Assembly: GCA_006226555.1 (NCBI GenBank)
Contig: SBGS01000050.1
Span: 1-12,231, forward strand
Direction of reading: 5' to 3'
From: Bacteroidota bacterium
GTDB taxonomy: Bacteria; Bacteroidota; Bacteroidia; Flavobacteriales_D; Crocinitomicaceae
Length of the DNA: 12,231 nt
Position 1 is the stretch's first letter. Each line of letters opens with the position of its first letter. A program made the position numbers and the translations under genes. Below, one piece after another: positions 1 to 6,920 of this stretch. The notes below the pieces were generated by a model that searched no databases, had not been told where the DNA came from, and was given only the letters and a program-made list of their open reading frames with translations.

Positions 1-831
1 AGGCAACCAAAGGATATGACAAATCTGCAAGGAGCAGGAAAGCCGTTTACCGGGCAATGTGAGATGTGCTACATGAATGGTAAACTACAACGACGTGTCA
101 CATTCGTGAATGGTAAAGAGAATGGGATTGATTCAACGAAATACATGTCAGGATGTCTGCAAGTTGTCAGAAATCATATACAAGGAATACCATCCGGAAC
201 GTGGGAGTATTATTATGATAGTACGGGACAGCAGGCTTGGGAGATGAATTATTATCTGGGAGAAAAACACGGAAAACACATTTTTTTCGCCCCAAATGGA
301 GATACAACCCTATGGGAGGTATATGAAAATGGTAAGCTACATGGTACAAAACGAACCTATTATGCCGATTCCAAGATCCATAAAGAATCAGATTATAAAA
401 ATGGTTTATTGGACGGGAAATTTGTTGTTTACAATGAAGATGGTTTGGTGATCGAAGAGATCAATTATAAGCAAGGTCAGAGAGATGGTGATGCGAAACT
501 TTACTTTGACGATGGGACTTTACTGAGAACAGAATCCTGGACGATGGGCGAGAAAACGGGGCCATTTAAAACTTTCTTTTACAACGGTGATCTGCAGGTA
601 TTGGAGAGTTATGACAAAAAGGGACGAAGAGAAGGATGGTTTGAGGAATATCATCCGGGAAACGTGATGAAAAGAAAGGCTCGTTATGAAAAGGACATAC
701 TTGTAGAAGAACACCGATACGACGAACACGGTCGTGAAACGTATTCATTTGGTGCGCCGACTGGAAATCAGGATGAAGACGATGAGATTCCTGAAGTGGG
801 TGGAAAAAAGAAGAAGAAAAAGCAAAAATAG
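1..831 (+). CDS. YwqK-family MORN-like repeat protein (5' partial)
   Basis: Protein built of a repeated 24-25 residue unit of the YwqK / MORN_2 type. Counting from the ATG at 16, the conserved Gly that begins each unit falls at residues 61, 86, 110, 134, 158, 182 and 207, each followed by an aromatic/Tyr-rich strand and an 'NGKL/DGxL' turn. An earlier, less regular copy (GKPFTGQCEMC) carries a CxxC pair at C15/C18. The frame is open through base 1 with no stop, and the ATG at 16 falls inside what looks like the first repeat with an A/G-rich stretch too close to it to be a good RBS. The true start, probably with a signal peptide, is therefore likely upstream of the window. The C-terminus is acidic (NQDEDDE) and then ends in GGKKKKKKQK. 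Many family members are annotated as 'toxin-antitoxin YwqK family antitoxin', but no toxin is visible here and I infer no such role. Such repeats form open beta-sheet surfaces; the function is unknown. Confidence 0.8.
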   Translation, partial: RQPKDMTNLQGAGKPFTGQCEMCYMNGKLQRRVTFVNGKENGIDSTKYMSGCLQVVRNHIQGIPSGTWEYYYDSTGQQAWEMNYYLGEKHGKHIFFAPNGDTTLWEVYENGKLHGTKRTYYADSKIHKESDYKNGLLDGKFVVYNEDGLVIEEINYKQGQRDGDAKLYFDDGTLLRTESWTMGEKTGPFKTFFYNGDLQVLESYDKKGRREGWFEEYHPGNVMKRKARYEKDILVEEHRYDEHGRETYSFGAPTGNQDEDDEIPEVGGKKKKKKQK

Positions 832-857
832 ATCAAGCTATTTGGAGTGACTTGATC
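804..857 (-). terminator. Intrinsic terminator of the CBS-decarboxylase operon
   Basis: On the minus strand a 7-bp perfect inverted repeat (GATCAAG at 831-837 and CTTGATC at 851-857, 13-nt loop) is followed by a long U-rich tract, the complement of 804-830. The stem overlaps the last codons and stop of the decarboxylase gene. The U-tract is the antisense of the lysine codons that end the convergent YwqK-like gene. Loop size is on the large side, so strength is uncertain. Confidence 0.55.
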
Positions 858-2062
858 GCGTTGATCAGCGCTTCCAGTTTTTCGATCTCCACATGATCCA
901 TGATCACTACTTTAAACCAATTCGGTTTGTGGTGATCATCTGGAACCAATCCGTAGTTAGCCGCAATTTCAGCACTTAATGCGTCAGCTTCCATAGTCAC
1001 GATATTACTGAACGGGTTTCTGTAGTATGGAATGCCCAGAGACTTTAGCTGTTCGCAGAACCAATCAGTTCTTTTTTGTAAAATGAAGATCTTCTCGATC
1101 CAACCGTAAGGTCCGTAAGTAGACAAGATCATCCATACGGCTATCGCATTCGCTCCGGATCTACTTCCTATCAATGTCGAATCCTGACCTTCAACGTAAC
1201 TGGCTTCTTTCGTTTGGGCATATTGTATTAGTCCCTTTCTGGCTATAAAAATCCCTGTTCCGTATGGAGCTTGAGCCATTTTATGGGCATCAAGTGTAAC
1301 ACTTGAAATGTAGTGGGTCTCAAAGTTTAACTTGTATTCCTTGTTTGAAAAAGGATAGTAGAATCCTCCGTAAGCACCGTCAATGTGCATTCTAAAGGCT
1401 AATCCTTTTTCTCCAAGCGTCTTTACATATATCTCAGGATCGTCTACGGAGCCAAACATTGTTGTCATCATGTTGGCGACAACGATTATGTATTTTACGC
1501 CATCTTGTATCGCTTCATCCAGCTCGTAATTGACAGAGTCAACATCTTGAATGAAGTCATTTCCAATTTTAACTTTTCTAATGCCTATTCCAAGAAGATT
1601 GGCAGCTTTGTCCATCGAATAATGGCTGTGCTCACTGCATAAGATCATGATCTCTCCCGGCTTTGCATTATATTCCTGCACGAATAGGTTGCGGTAGATC
1701 CAAATCGCCTGAATATTCGCTTCAGTACCTCCGGAAGCTATATACCCGTCATAAGAACCCGCTTCTGCCCTTAAAATATCTTCGGCACATATTGCAATTG
1801 CTTCTCTTTCAATTTCTTGTGTTCCTTGAAAGAAACTTTCAGAACTATCGAGTGTATGACAACCAATATGATTTGGATTCTGAACCATAGTAGAAAGGAA
1901 CGGAGCATCCTCTAAAAGCTTATCATCTGGATGAAACACCTTAGGGTCCAGGTAGGAAGCAGGTATGCCCAGAACCATCTCCTCAGCATAGTTTTTGTTC
2001 CTTTTCAGCGCACTGAAAACTCTATTTCGTAACTCCTGAGATGATAACTTTTTCCAGTTCAT
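833..2062 (-). CDS. Group II PLP-dependent amino acid decarboxylase
   Basis: A 409-residue fold-type I PLP enzyme of the group II decarboxylase family (histidine, glutamate/aspartate and aromatic amino acid decarboxylases, archaeal MfnA). It would convert an amino acid to its amine and CO2 in the cytosol. Visible motifs: phosphate-binding SGGTEAN (110-116); SEHSHYS (143-149), whose H147 should stack on the PLP ring; HIDGAYGG (226-233), with D228 pairing with the pyridine nitrogen; and TLDAHKMAQAPYGTG (256-270), with K261 the Schiff-base lysine. GSRSGANAIAVW (299-310) matches the conserved C-terminal-domain entry. The length fits short bacterial/archaeal forms. The segment ANMMTT (196-201) replaces the more usual xGTT. 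Substrate cannot be read from sequence; histidine, aspartate and tyrosine are all plausible. Start is the ATG at 2062, 7 bp after the CBS gene stop, so the two are probably co-transcribed and the RBS lies inside or at the end of the upstream gene. Confidence 0.88.
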   Translation of the reverse strand: MNWKKLSSQELRNRVFSALKRNKNYAEEMVLGIPASYLDPKVFHPDDKLLEDAPFLSTMVQNPNHIGCHTLDSSESFFQGTQEIEREAIAICAEDILRAEAGSYDGYIASGGTEANIQAIWIYRNLFVQEYNAKPGEIMILCSEHSHYSMDKAANLLGIGIRKVKIGNDFIQDVDSVNYELDEAIQDGVKYIIVVANMMTTMFGSVDDPEIYVKTLGEKGLAFRMHIDGAYGGFYYPFSNKEYKLNFETHYISSVTLDAHKMAQAPYGTGIFIARKGLIQYAQTKEASYVEGQDSTLIGSRSGANAIAVWMILSTYGPYGWIEKIFILQKRTDWFCEQLKSLGIPYYRNPFSNIVTMEADALSAEIAANYGLVPDDHHKPNWFKVVIMDHVEIEKLEALINAIKSLQIA

Positions 2063-2069
2063 GAGATGA

Positions 2070-2468
2070 TTATACCAATTGACGAATAATGTCTGTAGTC
2101 GTTACAATTCCTTTTACCTCACCATTGTTAGCAACAATGATAGAGTGGAAATTACCGGAACTTAAAACCTTTGCAGCATCACGAATCGTGGCATCGGCAG
2201 GGATCGTTACCGGATTCAAGGTCATGATATCTTTTACTGTCTTCGTTTGATAAACAGCTTCGTTATCATCCAATGTTGCGGCTCCAATTGCATGCATAAA
2301 GTTGATCAAGCTGACAATCCCAACAAGTTTGTCATTTTCAACAACCGGTATGTGTGAATGAAAATCAATTTGCTCATAAATGTGCTTCAGATCCACAAGA
2401 AGCTGGTCTGGAGAAACTACCTTAACATCAGTAGTCATTAAATTCGAAATCGGCCCGTCTAAGTTCAT
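2070..2468 (-). CDS. Small stand-alone CBS-domain pair protein
   Basis: A 132-residue soluble protein made almost entirely of two CBS motifs (about residues 11-60 and 80-132), i.e. one Bateman module. Diagnostic pieces are 'ISNLMTTDVKVVSPDQ', 'HIPVVENDKLVGIVS', 'VKDIMTLNPVTIPADATI' and 'HSIIVANNGEVKGIVTTTDI'; each half ends in the typical GIVS/GIVTTTD strand that binds the ribose/phosphate of adenine nucleotides. No catalytic domain is attached. It is the first gene of a minus-strand pair with the PLP decarboxylase 7 bp downstream, so it may sense adenylates and affect that enzyme (inference). I prefer the ATG at 2468; the frame can be extended 7 codons to a TTG at 2489 (MLKISSK), but neither start has a convincing RBS and TTG starts are uncommon in this group. 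Confidence 0.85.
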   Translation of the reverse strand: MNLDGPISNLMTTDVKVVSPDQLLVDLKHIYEQIDFHSHIPVVENDKLVGIVSLINFMHAIGAATLDDNEAVYQTKTVKDIMTLNPVTIPADATIRDAAKVLSSGNFHSIIVANNGEVKGIVTTTDIIRQLV

Positions 2469-2574
2469 TTTGCTCGATATTTTAAGCAAAAAACGGAATT
2501 ATAAATGAGATGACAGATGATTTTAGTCATTTTTTGAGTTTAAATGGAAACTTATCTTCGAAACAAAAACAGTT
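2469..2574. promoter_or_regulatory. Divergent intergenic region with candidate promoter for phasin-kinase pair
   Basis: This 106-bp gap separates two divergent units. On the + strand TATCTTCG (2553-2560) matches the Bacteroidota -7 element TAnnTTTG except for one base, and TTTG at 2533-2536 sits 16 bp upstream, close to the expected -33 spacing. On the minus strand I see no clean TAnnTTTG; a TATAAT-like string is present at 2498-2503. The + strand assignment is tentative and the minus-strand promoter is unresolved. Confidence 0.4.
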
Positions 2575-2946
2575 ATGAGAACAAAGACATTCATTGAGCT
2601 AATGACCCTATCATCAAATTTGTATTTGATTGCCAAAGATGCAAAGGTGATGGATAAGATCAAGGAGTATTCTGAAATGGGTAAAGATGCTGTTAATCAG
2701 TTTGTGAAAGAGAAGATCACAGATGAGGACGGTAACGAGCTGGAGTTTGTGGATAAGATGATCCTCAAAATGCATGAAGCGAAAGAAGAGCTGGAGAATA
2801 AGATCGAAGAAGTAGTGGAGACGGTGTATCATAAAATGAACATTGCCCATACGAATGAGATAGAATCCTTAAAAGAACAGATCGATTCCCTGACAAAACA
2901 ATTATCTTTGGCCAATAGTCGCTTAGACGCATTGGAAGCAAAGTAA
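2575..2946 (+). CDS. Phasin-like coiled-coil protein
   Basis: A 123-residue, highly charged, helix-rich cytoplasmic protein without signal peptide or membrane segment. The central part (about 30-90) resembles phasin-superfamily proteins: KEYSEMGKDAVNQFVKEK, an acidic linker, then 'AKEELENKIEEVVETVYHKMNI'. It is followed by a heptad-patterned coiled coil to the C-terminus (about 95-123, IESLKEQIDSLTKQLSLANSRL). Phasins of the PhaF/PhaI type coat polyhydroxyalkanoate granules, but short phasin-like proteins also occur where no PHA synthase is present, so storage granules should not be assumed. The stop codon (2944-2946) is immediately followed by a second stop (2947-2949) and then the ATG of the ABC1 kinase, a 3-bp gap that indicates co-transcription. 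A partner or membrane-surface scaffold role for the kinase is inference. Confidence 0.7.
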   Translation: MRTKTFIELMTLSSNLYLIAKDAKVMDKIKEYSEMGKDAVNQFVKEKITDEDGNELEFVDKMILKMHEAKEELENKIEEVVETVYHKMNIAHTNEIESLKEQIDSLTKQLSLANSRLDALEAK

Positions 2947-2949
2947 TAG

Positions 2950-4683
2950 ATGCAATTATTTTCTAGGATACGTAGATGGTTTCGGTCTTTCCGCCGATAC
3001 AACCAGATTATTCGTGTGTTTGTACGCTACGGATTCGAGGATATTGTATCCCAGCTCATCGATAGCTCGAGTTTTCGTTGGATCAGAAGATTGATCCCTC
3101 GAACTACGCGAAAGAAGGCACAGCTCCACTCTAAATGGGAGAAAATGAGATTGCTCTGCGAAGAGCTTGGACCTACCTTTGTGAAATTTGGACAGATCTT
3201 ATCGAATAGGGGAGATTTATTACCAGCCGAGCTTATCAAGGAGTTTGAAAAATTACAGGATCAGGTTCCTCCTGTATCTGCTGCGGCAGCAAGGAAAGTG
3301 GTAGAAGATGAATTGAAACGTTCAGTCGAGATCATCTTTACATCATTTGAACCTGAAGCTTTTGCCTCCGCCTCCATGGCACAGGTCCACAAAGCGATCT
3401 TGAGTACCGGAGAGAAGGTTGCTGTTAAGATCCAGCGCCCGGGTATCCGTGAGGTTATCGTGGAGGATATTGCGGTAATGTACACGTTAGCAAACATTCT
3501 GGAAAGAAGAATTCCTTCTCTGAAAGCTTTTGATCTGGTTGGTCTCGTTAAAAACTTCGAGGAAAGCATATATCTCGAACTGGATTTCATTCACGAGTCT
3601 ATTAATATGCAGCGATTCCTGTCTAATTTAGATGGTGATCGTACCGAACTGGGTGCACGTTGTCCAATGGTCTATCAATCCTTGACCACCAGTAAAGTTC
3701 TCGTCATGGAATTTGTGCAGGGAACCAAAGTCTCTGATTACAAGGAATTACTGGCAAAGGGGCATAATCGAAAGATGATCGCTGAAAAGTTGGCTACTTC
3801 GTACGTTAAACAGGTTTTTCACTACGGATTTTTTCATGCTGATCTGCATCCGGGTAACATTCTTGTTATGGCGAACGGAGAATTGTGCTTCCTTGATTTC
3901 GGGCTCATGGGAAGCATCATGCAGCGTGACATTGAAATGTTCGGCAGGTTGTTTGTCGCTGTGAAAGACAAGGATGTTAAAAGGATCATTAGTTCATTGC
4001 AGCAGATGTCGGGAGATTTTGCCGTTAAAGACATGCGTTCCCTGGAGTATTCAATAAATGATTTCGTACACAGTTATTCAGTAACGCAATTACATCAAAA
4101 TGAGATGAGTCACGTACTCACCTCTTTGCGTGACATTATTGTGGAATATGGATTGCGTGTTCCGGGGCATTTCTTCCTGCTAGCTCGTTCTATGGTAACG
4201 GTTGAAGGAGTAATTCATAGTTTGGATCCGGATCTGGATCTTTTAGAATTGGCGAAGCCATACATGAGGAAGATTGTCGCGAAGAAATTAAATCCGCTCG
4301 CCTGGGGACAAAAATTATTTAATACCGTGTATGAGTTTGGTGCGCATATGGAAGATTTCCCACGAGATCTGAAAAATGCCATTCGCAAGATCAATTCGGG
4401 ACAGATCTCTGTGAATCTAAATCACCAAGGTATTGACCCCATGGTTCATACGATCAATCGCGTTACGAAGCAAGTTGTTGCAGCAGTACTCGTGACTGGT
4501 CTGATGGTCGGGTCAGTGATGTTGATCACCAATGAAATAGGACCAAAATGGAAGGGGTATTCTACCTTCGGTTTATTGGGAATACTGCTTTCATTAGTTA
4601 TTGTGGCAGGAATGATCCGCGATATCTGGAAAGGCGATCACGATCCTTGGAAAGGTTGGAATAAAGAGGAAGATGGTCAATAA
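2950..4683 (+). CDS. ABC1/UbiB (AarF) family atypical protein kinase
   Basis: A 577-residue UbiB-type atypical kinase, anchored to the inner membrane by its C-terminus. In order: basic N-terminal helices; the family-defining KFGQ (79-82, KxGQ) followed by ILSNRGDLLP; the Ala-rich loop ASASMAQVH (139-147), which replaces the Gly-rich loop of ordinary kinases; VAVKIQRPG with K160; the ExD motif ELD (210-212); HADLHPGN (296-303, catalytic loop); and LDFG (315-318, metal-binding). Two hydrophobic segments at about 506-526 and 538-557 form a membrane hairpin near the end. E. coli UbiB supports ubiquinone synthesis through ATPase activity; Bacteroidota generally use menaquinone, so an isoprenoid-quinone or lipid-related role is plausible but not shown. 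A weak GGAAG lies 11 nt before the ATG. The 3' end overlaps the convergent haem lipoprotein gene by 7 bp. Confidence 0.92.
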   Translation: MQLFSRIRRWFRSFRRYNQIIRVFVRYGFEDIVSQLIDSSSFRWIRRLIPRTTRKKAQLHSKWEKMRLLCEELGPTFVKFGQILSNRGDLLPAELIKEFEKLQDQVPPVSAAAARKVVEDELKRSVEIIFTSFEPEAFASASMAQVHKAILSTGEKVAVKIQRPGIREVIVEDIAVMYTLANILERRIPSLKAFDLVGLVKNFEESIYLELDFIHESINMQRFLSNLDGDRTELGARCPMVYQSLTTSKVLVMEFVQGTKVSDYKELLAKGHNRKMIAEKLATSYVKQVFHYGFFHADLHPGNILVMANGELCFLDFGLMGSIMQRDIEMFGRLFVAVKDKDVKRIISSLQQMSGDFAVKDMRSLEYSINDFVHSYSVTQLHQNEMSHVLTSLRDIIVEYGLRVPGHFFLLARSMVTVEGVIHSLDPDLDLLELAKPYMRKIVAKKLNPLAWGQKLFNTVYEFGAHMEDFPRDLKNAIRKINSGQISVNLNHQGIDPMVHTINRVTKQVVAAVLVTGLMVGSVMLITNEIGPKWKGYSTFGLLGILLSLVIVAGMIRDIWKGDHDPWKGWNKEEDGQ

Positions 4684-5240
4684 TTAAAAACAACTTTCCA
4701 GGCACCCCTTAAATCACCTTCTTTATATCCTGTAGCTTTATCATTTGGATATCTATCTGAGATCATTTTGGATGCTTCCGTATCTAATGTTTCAGAAGTA
4801 CCGTGACATTTCAGACAGGTAGGCATACCGATTCTGATGGCTTTGTAATAAACATGCTTTCCATTATTCTCAACTAACGTATGATTGTTGTCAGCGGTGA
4901 AATTCTGGAGAATGTTCAATTCCATTTCAGAGGCCGCATTCTTCGGGTTCCTGTTCTTTTCGGATATGCGTGAGATCGTGTATGACTCACTAGAAAGTGA
5001 ATCCGTTAATAATGTAGCTCTGAGATTACAGAAATCAACAGCATGAGCGAAGCCACCATTTTGAATAGCACCAGCCACATTGCTCAATAAAACAGCTTGC
5101 GCATTTGTCGTCAATGAATCACCGATGTGTTCATAATCGGTTGTTTTAGCGGGAGAAATTTCTTCGACATGAATGGAAGCATTTTCATTACATGATATGG
5201 TTCCCAATGCAAGAGCTAAAATAAACGGATACTTTTTCAT
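4677..5240 (-). CDS. Haem-binding lipoprotein with Tll0287-like (DUF3365) domain
   Basis: A 187-residue envelope protein. MKKYPFILALALGTISC is a short signal peptide ending in a Cys (C17) that looks like a Bacteroidota lipobox, although T at -3 is not canonical. After an acidic/Thr linker comes a single Tll0287-like domain (about 40-187) with FCNLRA (C71), the basic run SRISEKNRNPKNAASEME (90-107) typical of the family, and CLKCHG (142-147), a CxxCH c-type haem attachment site. The protein should therefore be a membrane-anchored periplasmic mono-haem cytochrome or redox/ligand sensor. Unlike many DUF3365 proteins it is not fused to a histidine kinase or cyclase. It starts 9 bp downstream of the DUF218 gene stop and is probably in one operon with it. 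Its stop codon lies inside the end of the convergent kinase gene, and I found no obvious terminator for either gene. Confidence 0.85.
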   Translation of the reverse strand: MKKYPFILALALGTISCNENASIHVEEISPAKTTDYEHIGDSLTTNAQAVLLSNVAGAIQNGGFAHAVDFCNLRATLLTDSLSSESYTISRISEKNRNPKNAASEMELNILQNFTADNNHTLVENNGKHVYYKAIRIGMPTCLKCHGTSETLDTEASKMISDRYPNDKATGYKEGDLRGAWKVVFNY

Positions 5241-5249
5241 ACAGCGAAT

Positions 5250-6014
5250 TTAAATATAGCCGACGACGTCGTATGTAACATAACCTACAATTTCCTTGAG
5301 GAGTTCATTCCAGAGTATAAAATTGTACGGATTAGGAACAAACAACTGATCCCAATGGTATCCGCGTTTTTTACCTGTGTAAAGATCTGTTGAGAAAGGA
5401 GTAGTTTGTATTCCTTCTTTATCAAAGCAAGCCTTAGCACGTCTCATATGAATTCCTGAAGTGATCAGTAAAACGTTTTTCGTGAACTTCTTGTTTTTCA
5501 GAATTTCAGCGGTGTTTTTTGCATTCTCGTGTGTGTTTTTTGATCGTTCTTCTGTTGTGATCAAACTATCGGGCACGCCCCATTTTATTAGTACTTCCTT
5601 GGTCTGTTTAGCCTCATGCAAAGATCTCGAGCTCACAAAGCCATTGTCGCCAGAAATAAGAAATTGTTTGATCTGCCCTTGTTTGTATAAAGAGAAAGCC
5701 TGAAATAGCCTGTCTCCTCCTCTTCGAATACTTAATCGATCCAATTGTGAGTCATATTCAAACATTCCGCCGAGTATAACGCCAACTTCATGGGGTTCTG
5801 TTTTTTCGATCTTGATTCCGGGTACTTCCCATATGCGCATAAACTCGAGAAAGATCGCTGTATTGGAAAAGAAGATAAATGAAACCACCAAAGCGATAGA
5901 CAGGCGCCTCCTACGTTTCATACTTTTCGATCTGAATAGCACGATTGTACCCACAACTATCCAGAAGAATGGAGAGATGAGAAATAACAATGCTTTGGAA
6001 AGTATGAAGAACAT
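5250..6014 (-). CDS. DUF218 (ElyC/SanA/YdcF-like) membrane protein
   Basis: A 254-residue protein with two N-terminal membrane helices (about 8-27 and 37-58, separated by a very basic KSMKRRRR loop) and a DUF218 domain (about 75-240). Motifs: VILGG (79-83), RLFQAFSLYKQG (102-113), LISGDNG (119-125), EERSKNTHENA (155-165), and LLITSGIHMRRA (182-193). The two-helix topology and length match ElyC (YcbC) of E. coli, which affects peptidoglycan/lipid-carrier metabolism at low temperature. SanA is a one-helix envelope-barrier relative. The biochemical activity of the family is not well defined, so I give no symbol. Start is the ATG at 6014. The gene is divergent from mscS across about 69 bp and is followed after 9 bp by the haem lipoprotein gene. 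Confidence 0.87.
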   Translation of the reverse strand: MFFILSKALLFLISPFFWIVVGTIVLFRSKSMKRRRRLSIALVVSFIFFSNTAIFLEFMRIWEVPGIKIEKTEPHEVGVILGGMFEYDSQLDRLSIRRGGDRLFQAFSLYKQGQIKQFLISGDNGFVSSRSLHEAKQTKEVLIKWGVPDSLITTEERSKNTHENAKNTAEILKNKKFTKNVLLITSGIHMRRAKACFDKEGIQTTPFSTDLYTGKKRGYHWDQLFVPNPYNFILWNELLKEIVGYVTYDVVGYI

Positions 6015-6039
6015 ATGTTCGATTCCGATTAAGTAGTGT

Positions 6040-6047
6040 TAACTTTG
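6040..6047 (+). promoter_or_regulatory. Candidate Bacteroidota -7 element upstream of mscS
   Basis: TAACTTTG is an exact match to TAnnTTTG, with 36 bases between its end and the ATG at 6084. A good -33 TTTG is not evident at the usual distance. Its position between divergent genes and its fit to the consensus support a promoter for the channel-thioesterase pair. Confidence 0.5.
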
Positions 6048-6083
6048 TAGTTCTTTACGAACCTACAAAATTGCAAACACGTG

Positions 6084-6920
6084 ATGAAGCAAATTGAAGA
6101 GTTTTTAGGATTGGATAGCGGTACAATATGGGATCTGATCGTACAATTCGGTACGAGGATCCTTGTGGCAGCGATCATTTTAGTTGTTGGTTTCTGGTTA
6201 GCCAAAATACTAACGAACGGAATGAAACGACTGCTGATCAAGCGTGAGACAGAACATAGTTTGGTTACATTCCTGCACAGTCTTGTAAGTATTGTACTTA
6301 AAGTGCTTGTACTGATTACCGTGTTTACTCAGCTCGGGCTGGAGATGACGTCGTTCGTTGCGATATTGGGAGCTGCCGGGTTAGCTATTGGTATGGCTTT
6401 CTCAGGTACACTTTCGAACTTCGCAGGCGGTGTGATCATATTACTTCTTCGTCCATTCAAAGTGGATGATTTCGTTGAAACGCAGGGAGAAACGGGTATA
6501 GTGAAGGAGATTACTATATTCAATACCATACTATCTACGCCGGATAACAAGATCATCATTCTTGCCAATGGAGCGGTTGCGAACAATACCATTATTAATT
6601 ATACAAAAGCTGACAAGCGAAGAGTTGATTGGTCATATGGTATTGCCTATGGTGATGATCTCAAACAAGCAAAAGATCTTTTACTAAGGTTCATTCAGGA
6701 GGATAAAAGAATACTAGTAGATCCGGAACCGTTTATTGGACTTGGAGCACTTGCTGATTCTTCTGTGAATATCACAGTTCGTGTTTGGGTAAAGACTGAT
6801 GATTACTGGAATGTCTTTTTTGATATGAATGAGCGCGTTTATAACGAATTTGGAAATCATGGACTTCATATTCCATTCCCGCAAATGGATGTACATATTC
6901 AACATAATCCCGCAAAATGA
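6084..6920 (+). CDS. mscS: Small-conductance mechanosensitive channel, MscS family
   Basis: A 278-residue MscS-type channel, close to the 286 residues of E. coli MscS. It opens under membrane tension to release solutes on hypo-osmotic shock. Three membrane helices are visible: TM1 about 26-46, TM2 about 62-84, and the pore-lining TM3 about 89-122, the last with the Ala/Gly-packed pattern ILGAAGLAIGMAFSGTLSNF and kink region FAGGVIILLLRPFKVDDF. The cytoplasmic beta domain follows (VETQGETGIVKEITIFNTIL, PDNKIIILANGAVANNTIINYT), then the alpha/beta vestibule domain ending in GLHIPFPQMDVHI (260-272), the classic MscS end motif. An in-frame GTG at 6081 directly precedes the ATG at 6084; I chose ATG. 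Its TGA overlaps the start of the thioesterase gene (ATGA). Confidence 0.93.
   Translation: MKQIEEFLGLDSGTIWDLIVQFGTRILVAAIILVVGFWLAKILTNGMKRLLIKRETEHSLVTFLHSLVSIVLKVLVLITVFTQLGLEMTSFVAILGAAGLAIGMAFSGTLSNFAGGVIILLLRPFKVDDFVETQGETGIVKEITIFNTILSTPDNKIIILANGAVANNTIINYTKADKRRVDWSYGIAYGDDLKQAKDLLLRFIQEDKRILVDPEPFIGLGALADSSVNITVRVWVKTDDYWNVFFDMNERVYNEFGNHGLHIPFPQMDVHIQHNPAK

Noticed and set aside
1..831. Toxin-antitoxin system involving the YwqK-like protein
   Set aside because: The label comes from family naming. No toxin-like gene is next to it in the visible sequence, and the downstream neighbour is a convergent metabolic enzyme.
1663..1890. 75-codon + strand open frame inside the decarboxylase gene
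   Set aside because: Antisense to a well-supported PLP decarboxylase with intact motifs; composition is not protein-like and there is no RBS.
2510..2535. ATGAC/GTCAT inverted repeat followed by a T-run in the divergent gap
   Set aside because: Only 5 bp of stem with an 11-nt loop, and no + strand gene ends upstream of it, so a terminator makes no sense. It may overlap the -33 region by chance.
2575..2946. PHA storage granule locus
   Set aside because: Only a phasin-like helical protein is present; no PHA synthase, depolymerase or regulator is in the window.
5263..5272. 10-bp palindrome ACGACGTCGT
   Set aside because: It falls inside the DUF218 coding sequence (Tyr-Asp-Val-Val codons) and is explained by codon choice; nothing else marks it as a binding site.
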